Below the pieces are notes generated by a model. That model saw only the letters and a program-made list of their open reading frames with translations. It made no database searches and was not told the DNA's origin. 64,000 nt of DNA, taken from Thermoanaerobaculia bacterium. GTDB taxonomy: Bacteria; Acidobacteriota; Thermoanaerobaculia; Multivoradales; J023. The DNA lies in contig JALCBJ010000025.1 in the NCBI GenBank assembly GCA_028066595.1, positions 1-64,000 of the forward strand. Direction: 5' to 3'. Below are positions 35,580 through 44,557 of this stretch, piece after piece (within the stretch, counting starts at the first letter, position 1; each line of letters starts with the position of its first letter). The translations under genes were made by a program, and so were the position numbers.

Positions 35580-37106
35580 TCAAGGAGCGGTGCGCCGTAC
35601 ATGAATCAGCTGGCTTCGGAATCTCCCGACCTGGAGTGGAGTGGCGTGGGTTCGCCAGCCAGGGTCGTTCTTCGCATCGAACGCGACTCGCATCATTACC
35701 TCGCCGCCGAGCCATGGAGCGTCGTAGAGCATGTGAAAACGCCCTGGATAGGCTTCTAAACGGCCGTTGCGGAAAGGCAATTCGAAGAAGATGCAGTGGC
35801 CACGGGTCGGCTTTTCGAAGTCGTAGCCCATGGCCGGGTAGTGAATTCTGTAGTGTTCGTAGAGGCCGTAGAACACCGGGTCGACGTCACTGAGCTTCAA
35901 CAGTTCCCGGAGGCCCTGATCCTGTAGATCGGCCAGCTCCAGGTAGGCCATCGACCGCTCGGTGACGGCGAAGCGGGTCGAGTCCGCTTCTGGATAGAAA
36001 TGTCCTTTTCGATTCGCCAAGAAGAACAGCGATAGAGCGATCAGACCTGTCACCCCCAGCCGGGGGCGGCGCGCCCCGACCATTGCCACGGTTCCCAGCA
36101 GCGCCACTGGGACGACCTGGAGGTAGTAGCGGGGCAGTAGGTTGACCGAGGTATCCGCCAGGGCGAGTACGACGTAGAACGTAAAAAAGGTGACCACGAG
36201 TGCCGAGGATGCGAGGGCTGCGCGGGCGGGTTTGTCATCCCCGTCGCCTACACCTCGCCAAGGCCGAAACACGGCGCTCGAAGCGATGAAAACCACGAGC
36301 ACTGCCATCAGGTCAGGGATCGAGCCGGCATAGTAGAGCTGCGCTTCCCATGTCGCGAAGCTTCCCGTGGGATGGGGGCGTACCAGCAGAAAGACGCCGG
36401 CGTAGAGAAGAGGGCCAGCGGCGAGGCGCACCACGTCGCCGAGTCGCTGTCGCGACGCTACTGGAGTCAACAGGGCGCAAAGCGCCAGCGCGCCCCCGAT
36501 AATCATGCCGGGTGGCTTGACCAGTGCAGCCAGTGTCGTCCAGATTCCAGCGAGTACGGTCCGCCCTTCCACCCAGTCCGCCAGCGCCGCTGACGCGAAA
36601 GCGAGGATCGGTATCTCTAGATACATATATCCTGCCTGTACGGAGAAGAGCGGGCACATCGCAACGGATAGCACGCCGGCCAACGCCCAGCACCGCGACA
36701 GATCTGCGGGCATCAGATGCACGGCCAGCCGCCACAAGCTCGTCAGCGCCCAAGCGGAGAGGGCGAAATGCACCAGATGGAGTACGGGTAGGACGATCTC
36801 CGGGCGCTCCCCGATCGACCAATACACGACGGCGGTGGCCCACGTGACGATCGACAGACCGTGGATGTTTGGGCCGCCGTACATGTAGCCGGGCTGCTCG
36901 AGAAGAGCGGACACGTCGAAGTCGAGGCGAGCCAGGGTGATCGCCGCGGGAAAGACGCTCTGAGCCCCGTCCCAGACGGGCGGCTGTGAGATCACTGGCC
37001 ACTTCGTCGCCAGCATCAGAAACAGCATGCCGAGGAAAATGCGACTGTGGGTGAGCTGAGGCTCTAATCGGCGGAGTGCTTCGATTGCGGGAGACGATCG
37101 GGTCAC
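35580..37106 (-). CDS. GT39-like polytopic membrane glycosyltransferase
   Basis: A 508-residue membrane protein starting with GTG at 37106. Roughly ten hydrophobic segments are visible. The first loop reads PVWDGAQSVFPAAITL, resembling the Asp-containing loop of GT39/ArnT-type mannosyl or aminoarabinose transferases that use lipid-linked sugar donors. The C-terminal 110 residues are soluble and would face the periplasm. Family membership is based on the topology and the Asp loop only; it may equally be a DUF2029-type or uncharacterised GT-C protein. It lies downstream of the YiiX-like gene on the same strand. Confidence 0.7.
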   Translation of the reverse strand: MTRSSPAIEALRRLEPQLTHSRIFLGMLFLMLATKWPVISQPPVWDGAQSVFPAAITLARLDFDVSALLEQPGYMYGGPNIHGLSIVTWATAVVYWSIGERPEIVLPVLHLVHFALSAWALTSLWRLAVHLMPADLSRCWALAGVLSVAMCPLFSVQAGYMYLEIPILAFASAALADWVEGRTVLAGIWTTLAALVKPPGMIIGGALALCALLTPVASRQRLGDVVRLAAGPLLYAGVFLLVRPHPTGSFATWEAQLYYAGSIPDLMAVLVVFIASSAVFRPWRGVGDGDDKPARAALASSALVVTFFTFYVVLALADTSVNLLPRYYLQVVPVALLGTVAMVGARRPRLGVTGLIALSLFFLANRKGHFYPEADSTRFAVTERSMAYLELADLQDQGLRELLKLSDVDPVFYGLYEHYRIHYPAMGYDFEKPTRGHCIFFELPFRNGRLEAYPGRFHMLYDAPWLGGEVMMRVAFDAKNDPGWRTHATPLQVGRFRSQLIHVRRTAP

Positions 37107-37160
37107 GTCGGAACTCTCTCTGCCATCCAGGTCGCGGTCGGCCTGGTTAGGACAGTACCG

Positions 37161-38567
37161 TCAGTCGGCACTCACGTAGCTGCGACGCAGCGGCCCGACC
37201 GCTTCTTCGCCGACGTAGAGGTGGGTTGGGTCTTCGGCCGTCCCGTACACCGCGATGACTTCGAATAGATCGCTCGAGAAGGCCAAATCCAACAAGTCCT
37301 CTGCCGACAAGGTCGGTCGGCCGGCACGCTCCGTGAGGCCGAGCTCGACGCCAGCCAGACCGTCGTAGCCCCGATAGATGACCTCGGTGCAAACGAGCCG
37401 GTCGGAACGGAAGAAGTCAAAGTCGAAGTTGTAGCCCTTGCCTTCGTGGCGCGCTGCCCGTGACAAGGCCTCGGCGATCACGTTTTCGTCGAGACGAGGC
37501 CGAATCACGGCCACCGCGTCGACAGCCAGCGTCTCCTCGAGAGGGCGGAAGCGGACACCGTCCTTCAGGGCTTCGAGGACCCGGTTGTCTCCACTCCACA
37601 TCTCGCGGCGCTCGTCGTCGATCTCGACCCGGAGACGGTCGCGATCACTGGCCGAACCGACGTACAACGCTGCGTGGGGCCAGAATCCGGGTAGGAAGAG
37701 GTTGGTCATGGCCCGTTCGTGTCGGGTGGCCAAGACGTCGCCCGGGCGGAGGAGATCGGCCAGTTTCTGGCGAACGTTCTCGTCGACGCGTTTGGGCTGG
37801 CAATGGTCTCGGATCTCGGCCACGACAGTGCCCGACCCCTCCATCAGGGAGAAGAAGCCCTGATCTCTCGCCGAGGCGAAGCGGCGGCGCAACGAGTGGC
37901 TCTGGAAGCTGGCGAACAGACGCAGGAATCCACGCGTGCTGCGGTCGAGCGACGACTCGAGCCAGGACAAACGATCCGCCACCGGCTGCAGGAGCCTGCT
38001 TTGCGGACGATACAGGTCGCGGTCGATCCGTAGAGCCAACCGCTCGCGAAGTCCGATCGCTTCGTCTAGAAACAGCGCCGACGCCGGGTCCGCCAGGCTT
38101 TCGAAAACGGCTGTGAATTGCTTGCGCGGAATGCGGTGTTCGGCCACGCCCTCGTTCAACTTGCGCTGTGTAATCGAGTCCGTGGCCAGCTGCATCACCA
38201 AGAAGCGGTCGAGGTGGACAATGGCGCACGCCGCGCCATAGCCGAGACCGAAGGCTGTCCATGCATCCTCGTCGTCCGCCATCTCCGACTCGAAGGAGCT
38301 GAGATCGCCGCCATGGGCCGCGATCAGTTCTCCGAGCAATTCCCACAGCGCGCTGCGCACGGAAAGGAACCGGGAGAACCAGTCGATCAGGAAGTCTTCC
38401 TCCGCCGGACGGAAGTACCCTCGCTCGACAGCGAGGGCCACCGCACCCATCGGCGCATGCTCCACCAGGCCACGCGCACCGTCCACCAGAGGTGCAAAGG
38501 CGTCAGCAGCGCGGTCCACCGCCAGCGGCAAGCTCCAACCAGGGAAGTACGGCATCGCTTCGGTCAT
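37161..38567 (-). CDS. YiiX/YebB-like NlpC/P60 cysteine peptidase
   Basis: A 468-residue protein. The C-terminal half (residues about 270-430) has a permuted NlpC/P60 (YiiX-type) core: FWPHAALYVG carries the His of the dyad and DRLVCTEVIYRGYDGLAG the Cys. Between them is an extended region with GDVLATRHER, the usual opening phrase of the YiiX family. The N-terminal 260 residues are helical, without a recognised domain, and make the protein about twice the usual length of YiiX. No signal peptide is evident. It may cleave a lipid-linked or peptidoglycan amide bond, but the substrate is unknown. Confidence 0.8.
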   Translation of the reverse strand: MTEAMPYFPGWSLPLAVDRAADAFAPLVDGARGLVEHAPMGAVALAVERGYFRPAEEDFLIDWFSRFLSVRSALWELLGELIAAHGGDLSSFESEMADDEDAWTAFGLGYGAACAIVHLDRFLVMQLATDSITQRKLNEGVAEHRIPRKQFTAVFESLADPASALFLDEAIGLRERLALRIDRDLYRPQSRLLQPVADRLSWLESSLDRSTRGFLRLFASFQSHSLRRRFASARDQGFFSLMEGSGTVVAEIRDHCQPKRVDENVRQKLADLLRPGDVLATRHERAMTNLFLPGFWPHAALYVGSASDRDRLRVEIDDERREMWSGDNRVLEALKDGVRFRPLEETLAVDAVAVIRPRLDENVIAEALSRAARHEGKGYNFDFDFFRSDRLVCTEVIYRGYDGLAGVELGLTERAGRPTLSAEDLLDLAFSSDLFEVIAVYGTAEDPTHLYVGEEAVGPLRRSYVSAD

Positions 38568-39009
38568 GGAGGGAACGGTAGCAAAACTCAGGTGTGCTTC
38601 GGAGTAATACCGGTGTTTCGTCCGCGTCTTGGCCGCAGTGTGCTGCGCAGTTGGTGAGGCCGCCTGGATATCTCTTCCAGCGGATTCGGGCGTTTCGGTA
38701 ACCGTGAATGTCCGCGGGCCCGGTCCAGGCTTCGGGCTGCTTCAGGGCAGAGCGAGCCACGGACTGGTTCCGCCCGTTGGTGGTACTTGACGCCGGTTCA
38801 ATGTTGGAGCCGCTGCAGCGTCAACAACTACGACGCACCGTAGAGGCAAGCGAGGAGATGAACCGAGCATCTGCTGCTATCGATTCGCAGATGATTTTGA
38901 GAACAGAGTAAAAATTGCAATATCGAGATAGTTGCATTAGTCGATACATTTTGGTAACGTTGATTTCCGTTGTTTCAGAGTTTTGAACCAATTACTGGAG
39001 GGAACCACC
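38568..39009. other. Intergenic region with AT-rich segment before the beta-helix gene
   Basis: The last 130 bases (38880-39009) are clearly AT-richer than the surrounding genes and end in GGAGGG at 38997-39002, seven bases before the GTG at 39010. It contains several TTGCA words (38915-38935 region) but no -35/-10 pair that I would call. The rest of the gap shows no credible ORF. Confidence 0.5.
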
Positions 39010-39270
39010 GTGAACAAGACACTTACTATCCTTGTTGGTCTGATGGCCATCGCGACTTCGGCCTTTGGCGTGGATTGCACCGTCGCAAGTCCGACTGGAA
39101 TCGCTGACCAGACGACTTTGAACGTGAAGGACTACGGCGCCACTGGCGACGGCACGACAAACGATCGTCCCTGCATCCAGGCGGCGATCGATGATGCCGA
39201 CGACGCTGGACACGCGGTACATTTTCCGCCAGGTGTCTACCTGATCGACGTCGACAGCGCTCACAGTTAG
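39010..39270 (+). pseudogene. Pectate-lyase-like beta-helix gene, N-terminal fragment before a frameshift
   Basis: An 86-codon fragment starting with GTG behind GGAGGG. It has a signal peptide (LTILVGLMAIATSAFG) and then the standard opening of Pectate_lyase_3 proteins, NVKDYGATGDGTTNDRPCIQ and HFPPGVYLIDVD, which is the first coil of the right-handed beta-helix. It stops at TAG 39268-39270. The downstream coils continue in the next reading frame from the overlap zone 39245-39270, so this is one gene broken by a single-base shift or a sequencing error. Confidence 0.75.
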
Positions 39271-39280
39271 CGAGGTCGGC

Positions 39281-40555
39281 TTGATCGGTCCGGAAGCAGC
39301 TACGAACCTTACGCCGTCTGCCGTCGGCGACCCGACTGATTCGAGTTTTCGAGCTGCCGTTCTGAAGATCGAGAACGGTACCTCAAACCCGGCGCTCGAG
39401 ATCGGAAGCGGGGTCCACGTCAAGAATCTTCAGTTCTGGTATCCGGATCAAGGGGAAACCGACGATCCGGCCGTTCTGAAGAACGAGCCTACGATCGAAG
39501 TCGATACTTCGGTGTCGCAGAAGCTCATCGTGATCGACAACTGCGTTTTTGTGAATAGCTACGATGCGATTCGCATCGGCGATACAGGAATCGAGAGTTC
39601 GTCGACACCAGGGCTCGGCCCCGTTTGGATCACTGACAACTACATCTACGGGATCAACATCGGAGTTGTCGTAGGGAATACGACGGCTCCCATATTTATC
39701 CTTTCCAACAACTTCACCCGTGCCCTCTTCGTTCCGATCGGTGACGAAGATCCGGTGGGCGACTATACGGGTGACAACGGCGAAGCGATTCGGATCGAAG
39801 GACCGACGTCCGTCGACGACGCGGACGAGATTTCACGTTCACCGGGTATCAAAATCGAAGCCAACACGATCTTCGGTTATCGGAGAGGCATTCGGATCCA
39901 CAGCGGATACATGAATCTGGGACTCATCAGCAACAATGTCTTCGACAGCGTGGAAGAAGGGATAAAGACTAGCGGTGACTTCGGCGGTATCGCCGCCTTG
40001 ACCATCACGGGCAACTCTTTTAGGCCGAAACGCGATGGCAATCTGTCAACTGTGGCCACCCCCCGGGGGCGGGCGCTCTTCCTGAACGGTGGTCAGGCGC
40101 ACCGATTCGAGTTCAGTGGCAACTACATCAACCTTGCCAGCAGGGCGAGCATCGAGATCAAGACCTCGCCGTCGGCTACCTATCCGTCGAGCGAACGCAA
40201 CTTCATGAGCATCTCCAACAACTATTTCAGTGGGAATCCTAGCGAAGGACACCTCTTGCTCGACGACGATGACACGGACCTCGTGTTCGAAGGGAACACT
40301 CTGCTGAAGAGCGGTAATGGCAACTACACTGCGATCCAGATAGAGAACGCACGTGACGTCGACTTGGTTAGCAACACGTTCTCTGAGTTTTACCAAGTGC
40401 TGGATGTCCCATCGGGCGCGAGCGTTTCCAATCTCAGTCTGCGCTCGAACCTGTCTCGGAGGTCGACCGCTTCCGATGCTTGTGTCATCACTGGAACGGT
40501 GTCTGGCACGACGTTCGAGTCTGGAAACTCGTGGGACGGCTCCTCGGGTTGCTAG
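39281..40555 (+). CDS. Pectate-lyase-like right-handed beta-helix protein, main part after the frameshift
   Basis: A 424-residue reading frame from TTG 39281 that is the continuation of the preceding fragment: the frame is open back to 39245 and would read ALTVSEVGLIGPEAATN after the shift. It contains many short beta-helix repeats with Asn ladders (ITDNYIYGINIGVVVGNTT, SNNVFDSVEEGIKTSGD, FEGNTLLKSGNGNYTAIQ). It has no recognisable catalytic lysine/arginine set that I can assign. It resembles GH28/PL-like secreted surface proteins and ends just before a strong hairpin. It is AT-richer than its neighbours, which hints at lateral transfer. A single-contig artefact remains possible. Confidence 0.75.
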   Translation: MIGPEAATNLTPSAVGDPTDSSFRAAVLKIENGTSNPALEIGSGVHVKNLQFWYPDQGETDDPAVLKNEPTIEVDTSVSQKLIVIDNCVFVNSYDAIRIGDTGIESSSTPGLGPVWITDNYIYGINIGVVVGNTTAPIFILSNNFTRALFVPIGDEDPVGDYTGDNGEAIRIEGPTSVDDADEISRSPGIKIEANTIFGYRRGIRIHSGYMNLGLISNNVFDSVEEGIKTSGDFGGIAALTITGNSFRPKRDGNLSTVATPRGRALFLNGGQAHRFEFSGNYINLASRASIEIKTSPSATYPSSERNFMSISNNYFSGNPSEGHLLLDDDDTDLVFEGNTLLKSGNGNYTAIQIENARDVDLVSNTFSEFYQVLDVPSGASVSNLSLRSNLSRRSTASDACVITGTVSGTTFESGNSWDGSSGC

Positions 40556-40601
40556 CGTGGGTAGATAGTGGGCGAGTGACTCTGCTGCCCTAGTTTCTAG
40601 A

Positions 40602-40630
40602 CGCCGCTCCGGCAGCTTGCCGGAGCGGCG
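40602..40630. terminator. Strong hairpin, probable terminator after the beta-helix gene
   Basis: A perfect 13-bp stem, CGCCGCTCCGGCA paired with TGCCGGAGCGGCG, with a three-base loop. A weak T-run (CCTTTGG) follows on the plus strand, so it may terminate transcription of the beta-helix gene. It also rules against the TTG at 40636 as the start of the MFS gene, since that would lie only six bases after the stem. Confidence 0.6.
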
Positions 40631-40665
40631 AACCTTTGGCGGTTGGCCGTCGTATCGTCCACCGC

Positions 40666-41952
40666 ATGTTTACTCCGCGCCAAGATCCTGGTTCCAGTCC
40701 GGTCCCGACCTACCGGCAGAAGCTCTCTCTAATAGGGTCACTCTATGTCGCCCAGGCGATCCCGCTCGGTTTTTTTCTGACGGCGTTGCCAGTCATCCTG
40801 CGGGAGGGCGGCTTGCCCCACGAAACGGTCGGGCTCTTCGCCATGGTGGCCATGCCCTGGATTTTGAAATGGGCCTGGGCGCCGTTTGTAGATCGGTTCG
40901 GTGCTGGCTCTCGTCATGGACACTACCGCTCGTGGATCGCGGTTCTTCAGACAATGTCCGTGGCTGCCGTAGTAGTCATGTCGTGGATCGAACCGTCGGT
41001 TCAACTCGTTGTGTTGGCCGCGGTTGCCGCGGTCTTCATGCTGGTGTCGGCGACTCAGGATGTGGCTACGGACGGGCTATCCGTTCGCATCCTCGGTGCC
41101 AGCGAACGCGGCCCAGGAAACGGCTGGCAGGTCGGCGGCTACTACCTTGGCCAGGTGCTGGGCGGGGGCGTGATGTTGGTGGTCTTCTCCCGCTTCGGTT
41201 GGTCGGTGGCGATGCTGGCCATGGCTTCGTTCCTCGCCCTCCCCTTGGCGCAGATCGCTCGATTTCGCGAGTCCAGCGCGCCCGACGGGCCCGTTCACGA
41301 GCGAGTCGGATTCCGCGATCTGGGCCGCTTTCTAAAGCGCACGGGTAGTCGTTGGGTGGCCATCCTGCTCGTGTTCCGAATCGGCGAGACTGTCTCCCTT
41401 TTCGTCTACCACCAGCATCTCGTAGACCTGGGTCTGGGTTTAGATCAGATCGGGTTCGTCGTCGGAGTTGTCGAGAGCTTGGCAGCATTCATCGGTGCTC
41501 TGCTGGGTGGCCATCTGCTACTCCAACTCGGTCGCCGCACTGCACTCGTGACATTTGCCTCTCTCCAGGCGGGCGCGATCGCGAGCCTGCTGTTACCGAC
41601 GTTTGGTGCTCACCACGGTGCGGTGTTGTTGGCTGTGGCGGCCGGGGTTGCATTCACCGGTGGGATGGCGACGGCTGCGCTCTATACCGCGATGATGGAT
41701 GCGGCCGGACAGCGCACGGCAGGAACCGACTTCACGCTGCAGCAGAGCTTGGCGGCCGTCGGACCGATTATCGCGACGGGCCTATCGGGTTTCGTCGTGG
41801 CACTGGGTGGCTACGGTGCCCTCTACGCCCTCGCAGTAGGACTGGCGCTGCTCGCGGTGACGTTGGTTCGGGGTGCGACTCTGCCTCAGGCCGAGCGCCT
41901 GCCGGCCGAGCCGGATGCGGCCCGCGAGGGCGACGGTGTCGTGTTTGCCTGA
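40666..41952 (+). CDS. MFS transporter, AmpG-like
   Basis: A 428-residue major facilitator using ATG 40666, because the frame extension to TTG 40636 runs into the hairpin. About twelve hydrophobic segments are visible. The N-terminal phrase SLYVAQAIPLGFFLTALPVI and the loop APFVDRFGAGSRHGHYRSWI resemble the AmpG/acetyl-CoA-transporter (PAT) family, which includes the muropeptide permease AmpG. The WAPFVDR segment is the family loop-2 region. The specific substrate is not proven. It is convergent with hflX. Confidence 0.85.
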   Translation: MFTPRQDPGSSPVPTYRQKLSLIGSLYVAQAIPLGFFLTALPVILREGGLPHETVGLFAMVAMPWILKWAWAPFVDRFGAGSRHGHYRSWIAVLQTMSVAAVVVMSWIEPSVQLVVLAAVAAVFMLVSATQDVATDGLSVRILGASERGPGNGWQVGGYYLGQVLGGGVMLVVFSRFGWSVAMLAMASFLALPLAQIARFRESSAPDGPVHERVGFRDLGRFLKRTGSRWVAILLVFRIGETVSLFVYHQHLVDLGLGLDQIGFVVGVVESLAAFIGALLGGHLLLQLGRRTALVTFASLQAGAIASLLLPTFGAHHGAVLLAVAAGVAFTGGMATAALYTAMMDAAGQRTAGTDFTLQQSLAAVGPIIATGLSGFVVALGGYGALYALAVGLALLAVTLVRGATLPQAERLPAEPDAAREGDGVVFA

Positions 41953-41963
41953 ATCGGCCTAGT

Positions 41964-43130
41964 TCAGCCCGCGGTTGCCGTCTGCAACCAGAGTTCGTCT
42001 TCGCTCGCCGATTCGGACAGGCCGTAGAGACGGAACGCCAGATGGCGACGCAGCTCCTCGACACCTTCTCCGGTGGTCGCCGAGACCTCGAAGATGTCGG
42101 CTCCGTAGCCGAGAGGTTCGGACGAAGGCCGATGCCCGTTCAGGCGGTCGATCTTGTTGTGTACCAGGACCACGCGCTCCGGGTCCACTTCGAGGTCCTG
42201 CAGCACGTCGCGGGCCACTGTCTGCTGCTCTTCCCAGACCTCGTGACTGCGATCAACCACATGCAACACCAGATCGGCTGCGTGGACTTGGCCCATGGTG
42301 CTGCGGAACGAGGCCACCAGGTGATGAGGGAGCTTGCGGATAAAGCCGACGGTGTCGGCGAATACGGCGACCTTGCCTGCCGCGAGATGGCCGCGCCGAA
42401 GCTTGGAGTCGAGGGTCGCGAAGACCTGGTCGCGAACCAAAGTGTGAGATCCGGTCAGCCGGTTGAACAGTGTCGATTTTCCGGCGTTGGTGTACCCCGC
42501 CAGCGCCACCTCGGGTACGCCTCGACGGTTGCGCCGCTGAACTTTTCGGGTACGTTCGATGCTCTTTAGGTCTCGCTCCAATTTCTGGATCCGTGTGCGC
42601 AGCATGCGCCGATCGGCCTCGAGCTGCGTCTCGCCCTCGCCACCGCGGACGCCGATACCACCTTGCTGTCGTGACAGGTGGCCCCACCGCCGGGTCAGCC
42701 TGGGTAGCAGGTAGCGTAAGCGCGCCAGCTCTACCTGGGTACGTGCTTCCGACGTGCGGGCGCGCTGGTGGAAGATTTCCAAGATCAGTCCCGAGCGATC
42801 CATGACCGCGGCGCCGGTGAGCTCCTCGAGAACCTTGATCTGACTGGCCGTCAGATCGTCGTCGAAGAGCACCAGGTCGATCTCGTGTTCCTTCACCGAA
42901 GCACCGATCTGCTCGGCCTTGCCCTTTCCGACGTAGGCTCCTGGATCCGGCTTGTCGCGATTCTGAATGGTCTGGCCGCGTACCCGCCCGCCAGCCGCGG
43001 TCGCCAACCCCTTCAGCTCGTCGAGGTGCTCCTCTACTTCCAGCACGGGTTGACTCCCCAGGCGCACTCCGACCAGCCAGCAGCGCGGTCGGCCTACGAA
43101 CGGGTCGCGGTCTTCGAAGTCTTGACTCAT
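41964..43130 (-). CDS. hflX: GTPase HflX
   Basis: A 388-residue ribosome-associated GTPase. The N-terminal HflX domain (about 1-200) contains the ATP-binding-like VGKGKAEQIGASVKEHEIDL and a leucine-rich coiled coil. The G domain starts near LAGYTNAGKSTLFNRLTG (G1), with FADTVGFIRKLPH (DTVGF motif, G3) and HNKID (G4). HflX splits stalled 70S ribosomes after heat stress and hydrolyses GTP. The gene ends 11 bases from the convergent MFS stop. It is slightly short (usual 400-430), mainly in the C-terminal part. Confidence 0.95.
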   Translation of the reverse strand: MSQDFEDRDPFVGRPRCWLVGVRLGSQPVLEVEEHLDELKGLATAAGGRVRGQTIQNRDKPDPGAYVGKGKAEQIGASVKEHEIDLVLFDDDLTASQIKVLEELTGAAVMDRSGLILEIFHQRARTSEARTQVELARLRYLLPRLTRRWGHLSRQQGGIGVRGGEGETQLEADRRMLRTRIQKLERDLKSIERTRKVQRRNRRGVPEVALAGYTNAGKSTLFNRLTGSHTLVRDQVFATLDSKLRRGHLAAGKVAVFADTVGFIRKLPHHLVASFRSTMGQVHAADLVLHVVDRSHEVWEEQQTVARDVLQDLEVDPERVVLVHNKIDRLNGHRPSSEPLGYGADIFEVSATTGEGVEELRRHLAFRLYGLSESASEDELWLQTATAG

Positions 43131-43254
43131 GGGCGCATCCTAGCGAATCGTCGCCCGTCCTGTTCACCCATGAGAAACCGCGCCGGAGGTTGATCGAGGA
43201 CGGGCCACTTCGGTACTTGGATCGACCTTGTACGCGCTATAGTCAGCCGCCGAG

Positions 43255-43794
43255 ATGAGCGACACTGAGTCCCAGCCTGTGAACCGTCCGTCTTCCGTGA
43301 AGCGTGGCCTCGTTTGGAGCACCCACCTGGTGTTCTGCTTCGTGCTGGCGCTGTCGGCCTTTGTGTTGTTTTGGCCGAAACCCGATCCAGACCAAGCTCC
43401 CAGCGGCGAGTTGGTGGATTCGGCGGGTGAAGAGGTCGACCTGGAAGAGCGCATGGCCGGGGTGACGCTCGTTCATTTTTGGGCTACCTGGTGCCCGCCG
43501 TGCATCGCCGAGGTGCCGTCCATCCGGCGTCTGGCGGCCGACCACGCCAACGCCGACTTTTCGTTGATCATGGTTGCGGTGGCCGACGACGTGAAGAAGG
43601 CCACGGAATTCCTCGGCGACGGAGAAACTCTCTTCGACCCGGCCTGGGACCTAGCGCACGACTACGGCACCACCAAGTTGCCGGAGACCCACCTGGTCGT
43701 GGACGGCAAGGTGTTGGAGAGCTTCATCGGCGCGACGGACTGGGATCGCGAAGACGTGCGCCGGAAGGTCCAGGCGGCGCTCGACGGCGTCTAG
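43255..43794 (+). CDS. TlpA-family thiol-disulfide protein
   Basis: A 179-residue thioredoxin-fold protein with an N-terminal membrane anchor (residues about 19-40, STHLVFCFVLALSAFVLFW) so that the catalytic domain faces the periplasm. The active site is WATWCPPCIAEVPS (Cys near 85 and 88), the TlpA/ResA-type WCxxC with two prolines. It probably reduces or oxidises disulfides in cytochrome or envelope proteins. Its stop overlaps the end of the convergent barrel gene by four bases. No cytochrome c maturation genes are nearby to sharpen the role. Confidence 0.88.
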   Translation: MSDTESQPVNRPSSVKRGLVWSTHLVFCFVLALSAFVLFWPKPDPDQAPSGELVDSAGEEVDLEERMAGVTLVHFWATWCPPCIAEVPSIRRLAADHANADFSLIMVAVADDVKKATEFLGDGETLFDPAWDLAHDYGTTKLPETHLVVDGKVLESFIGATDWDREDVRRKVQAALDGV

Positions 43795-44345
43795 AAGCTG
43801 AACGTGACGCCGGCCATCGCTGTCGTCCAGCCCTGCTCGTCGTCGAGGTCGGCCCAGTAGCCGCTCAGCTGCAGCAGGACGCCCCAGCGTTCGGTGATGG
43901 CGAACTCTCCGTTGATGCCTAGTGTCACGCCGACTCCTTCGTCGTCGGCAAGCCCGAGATCGCCGCGGCGCTGGAAGTATCCCAGGCCGAAAAAGATGCC
44001 CGAGAGGTAGAAGTCTTCCGGCAGGCGATACTCACTCGACACGGTGAGCCATGTCAGCTCGCCGTCGAACGCAAAGAGATCGTCGCTGGAGTCCAAGTCG
44101 AGCTGACCGATACGGACCATAACCAGGTCGCGGATCCCGCGTTGGTAACCGAATTGCGCTTCGATGGATCGGTGATCGAAGGGATCACCGTCGACGGCAC
44201 CACCGACTCCGCCCAGCAGGCCGACGTGATAGCCCTGCCCTTCGGCAGGGGGAGCGATCATCGATGCAGTCAGAAGCAAGCCGAAGAGCACGGTGATCCG
44301 CGCGAGACGTTTGGTGGCAGTCGTCAGGGTCGGGAAAAGAGTCAT
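43791..44345 (-). CDS. Outer-membrane beta-barrel protein
   Basis: A 184-residue protein with a signal peptide (RLARITVLFGLLLTASMIAP) followed by alternating-hydrophobicity strands such as ELTWLTVSSEYRLP, YLSGIFFGLGYFQRR and MAGVTFSF. The final residue is Phe, the usual barrel insertion signal. It resembles the Lipid A 3-O-deacylase/OmpW-sized barrels by length and pattern but I cannot name a family. It overlaps the convergent tlpA-like gene by four bases. Confidence 0.7.
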   Translation of the reverse strand: MTLFPTLTTATKRLARITVLFGLLLTASMIAPPAEGQGYHVGLLGGVGGAVDGDPFDHRSIEAQFGYQRGIRDLVMVRIGQLDLDSSDDLFAFDGELTWLTVSSEYRLPEDFYLSGIFFGLGYFQRRGDLGLADDEGVGVTLGINGEFAITERWGVLLQLSGYWADLDDEQGWTTAMAGVTFSF

Positions 44346-44557
44346 CTGAGAGACCTGTGGGAAGTGGCGGGTCCAGCGGGGAGTGAGCCGTCGCGCGACA
44401 GCGGCCTGATTCTACCCGGGTGAGCGCCAGGCCGGCTTTTCTTCGTCCTATGTCGTGAGTGGCGGCTGCGCGTCATTCAGCGATCGCGACGGAGCTCCGG
44501 AGAACTGTGGATCGGGACTCGGCGCGTGGCTCCCGCGTGATCAGAGGAGATGCTTGG

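Noticed and set aside
38708-38911. 67-codon ORF in the gap before the beta-helix gene
   Set aside because: No ribosome site, no domain, and no codon pattern distinct from chance.
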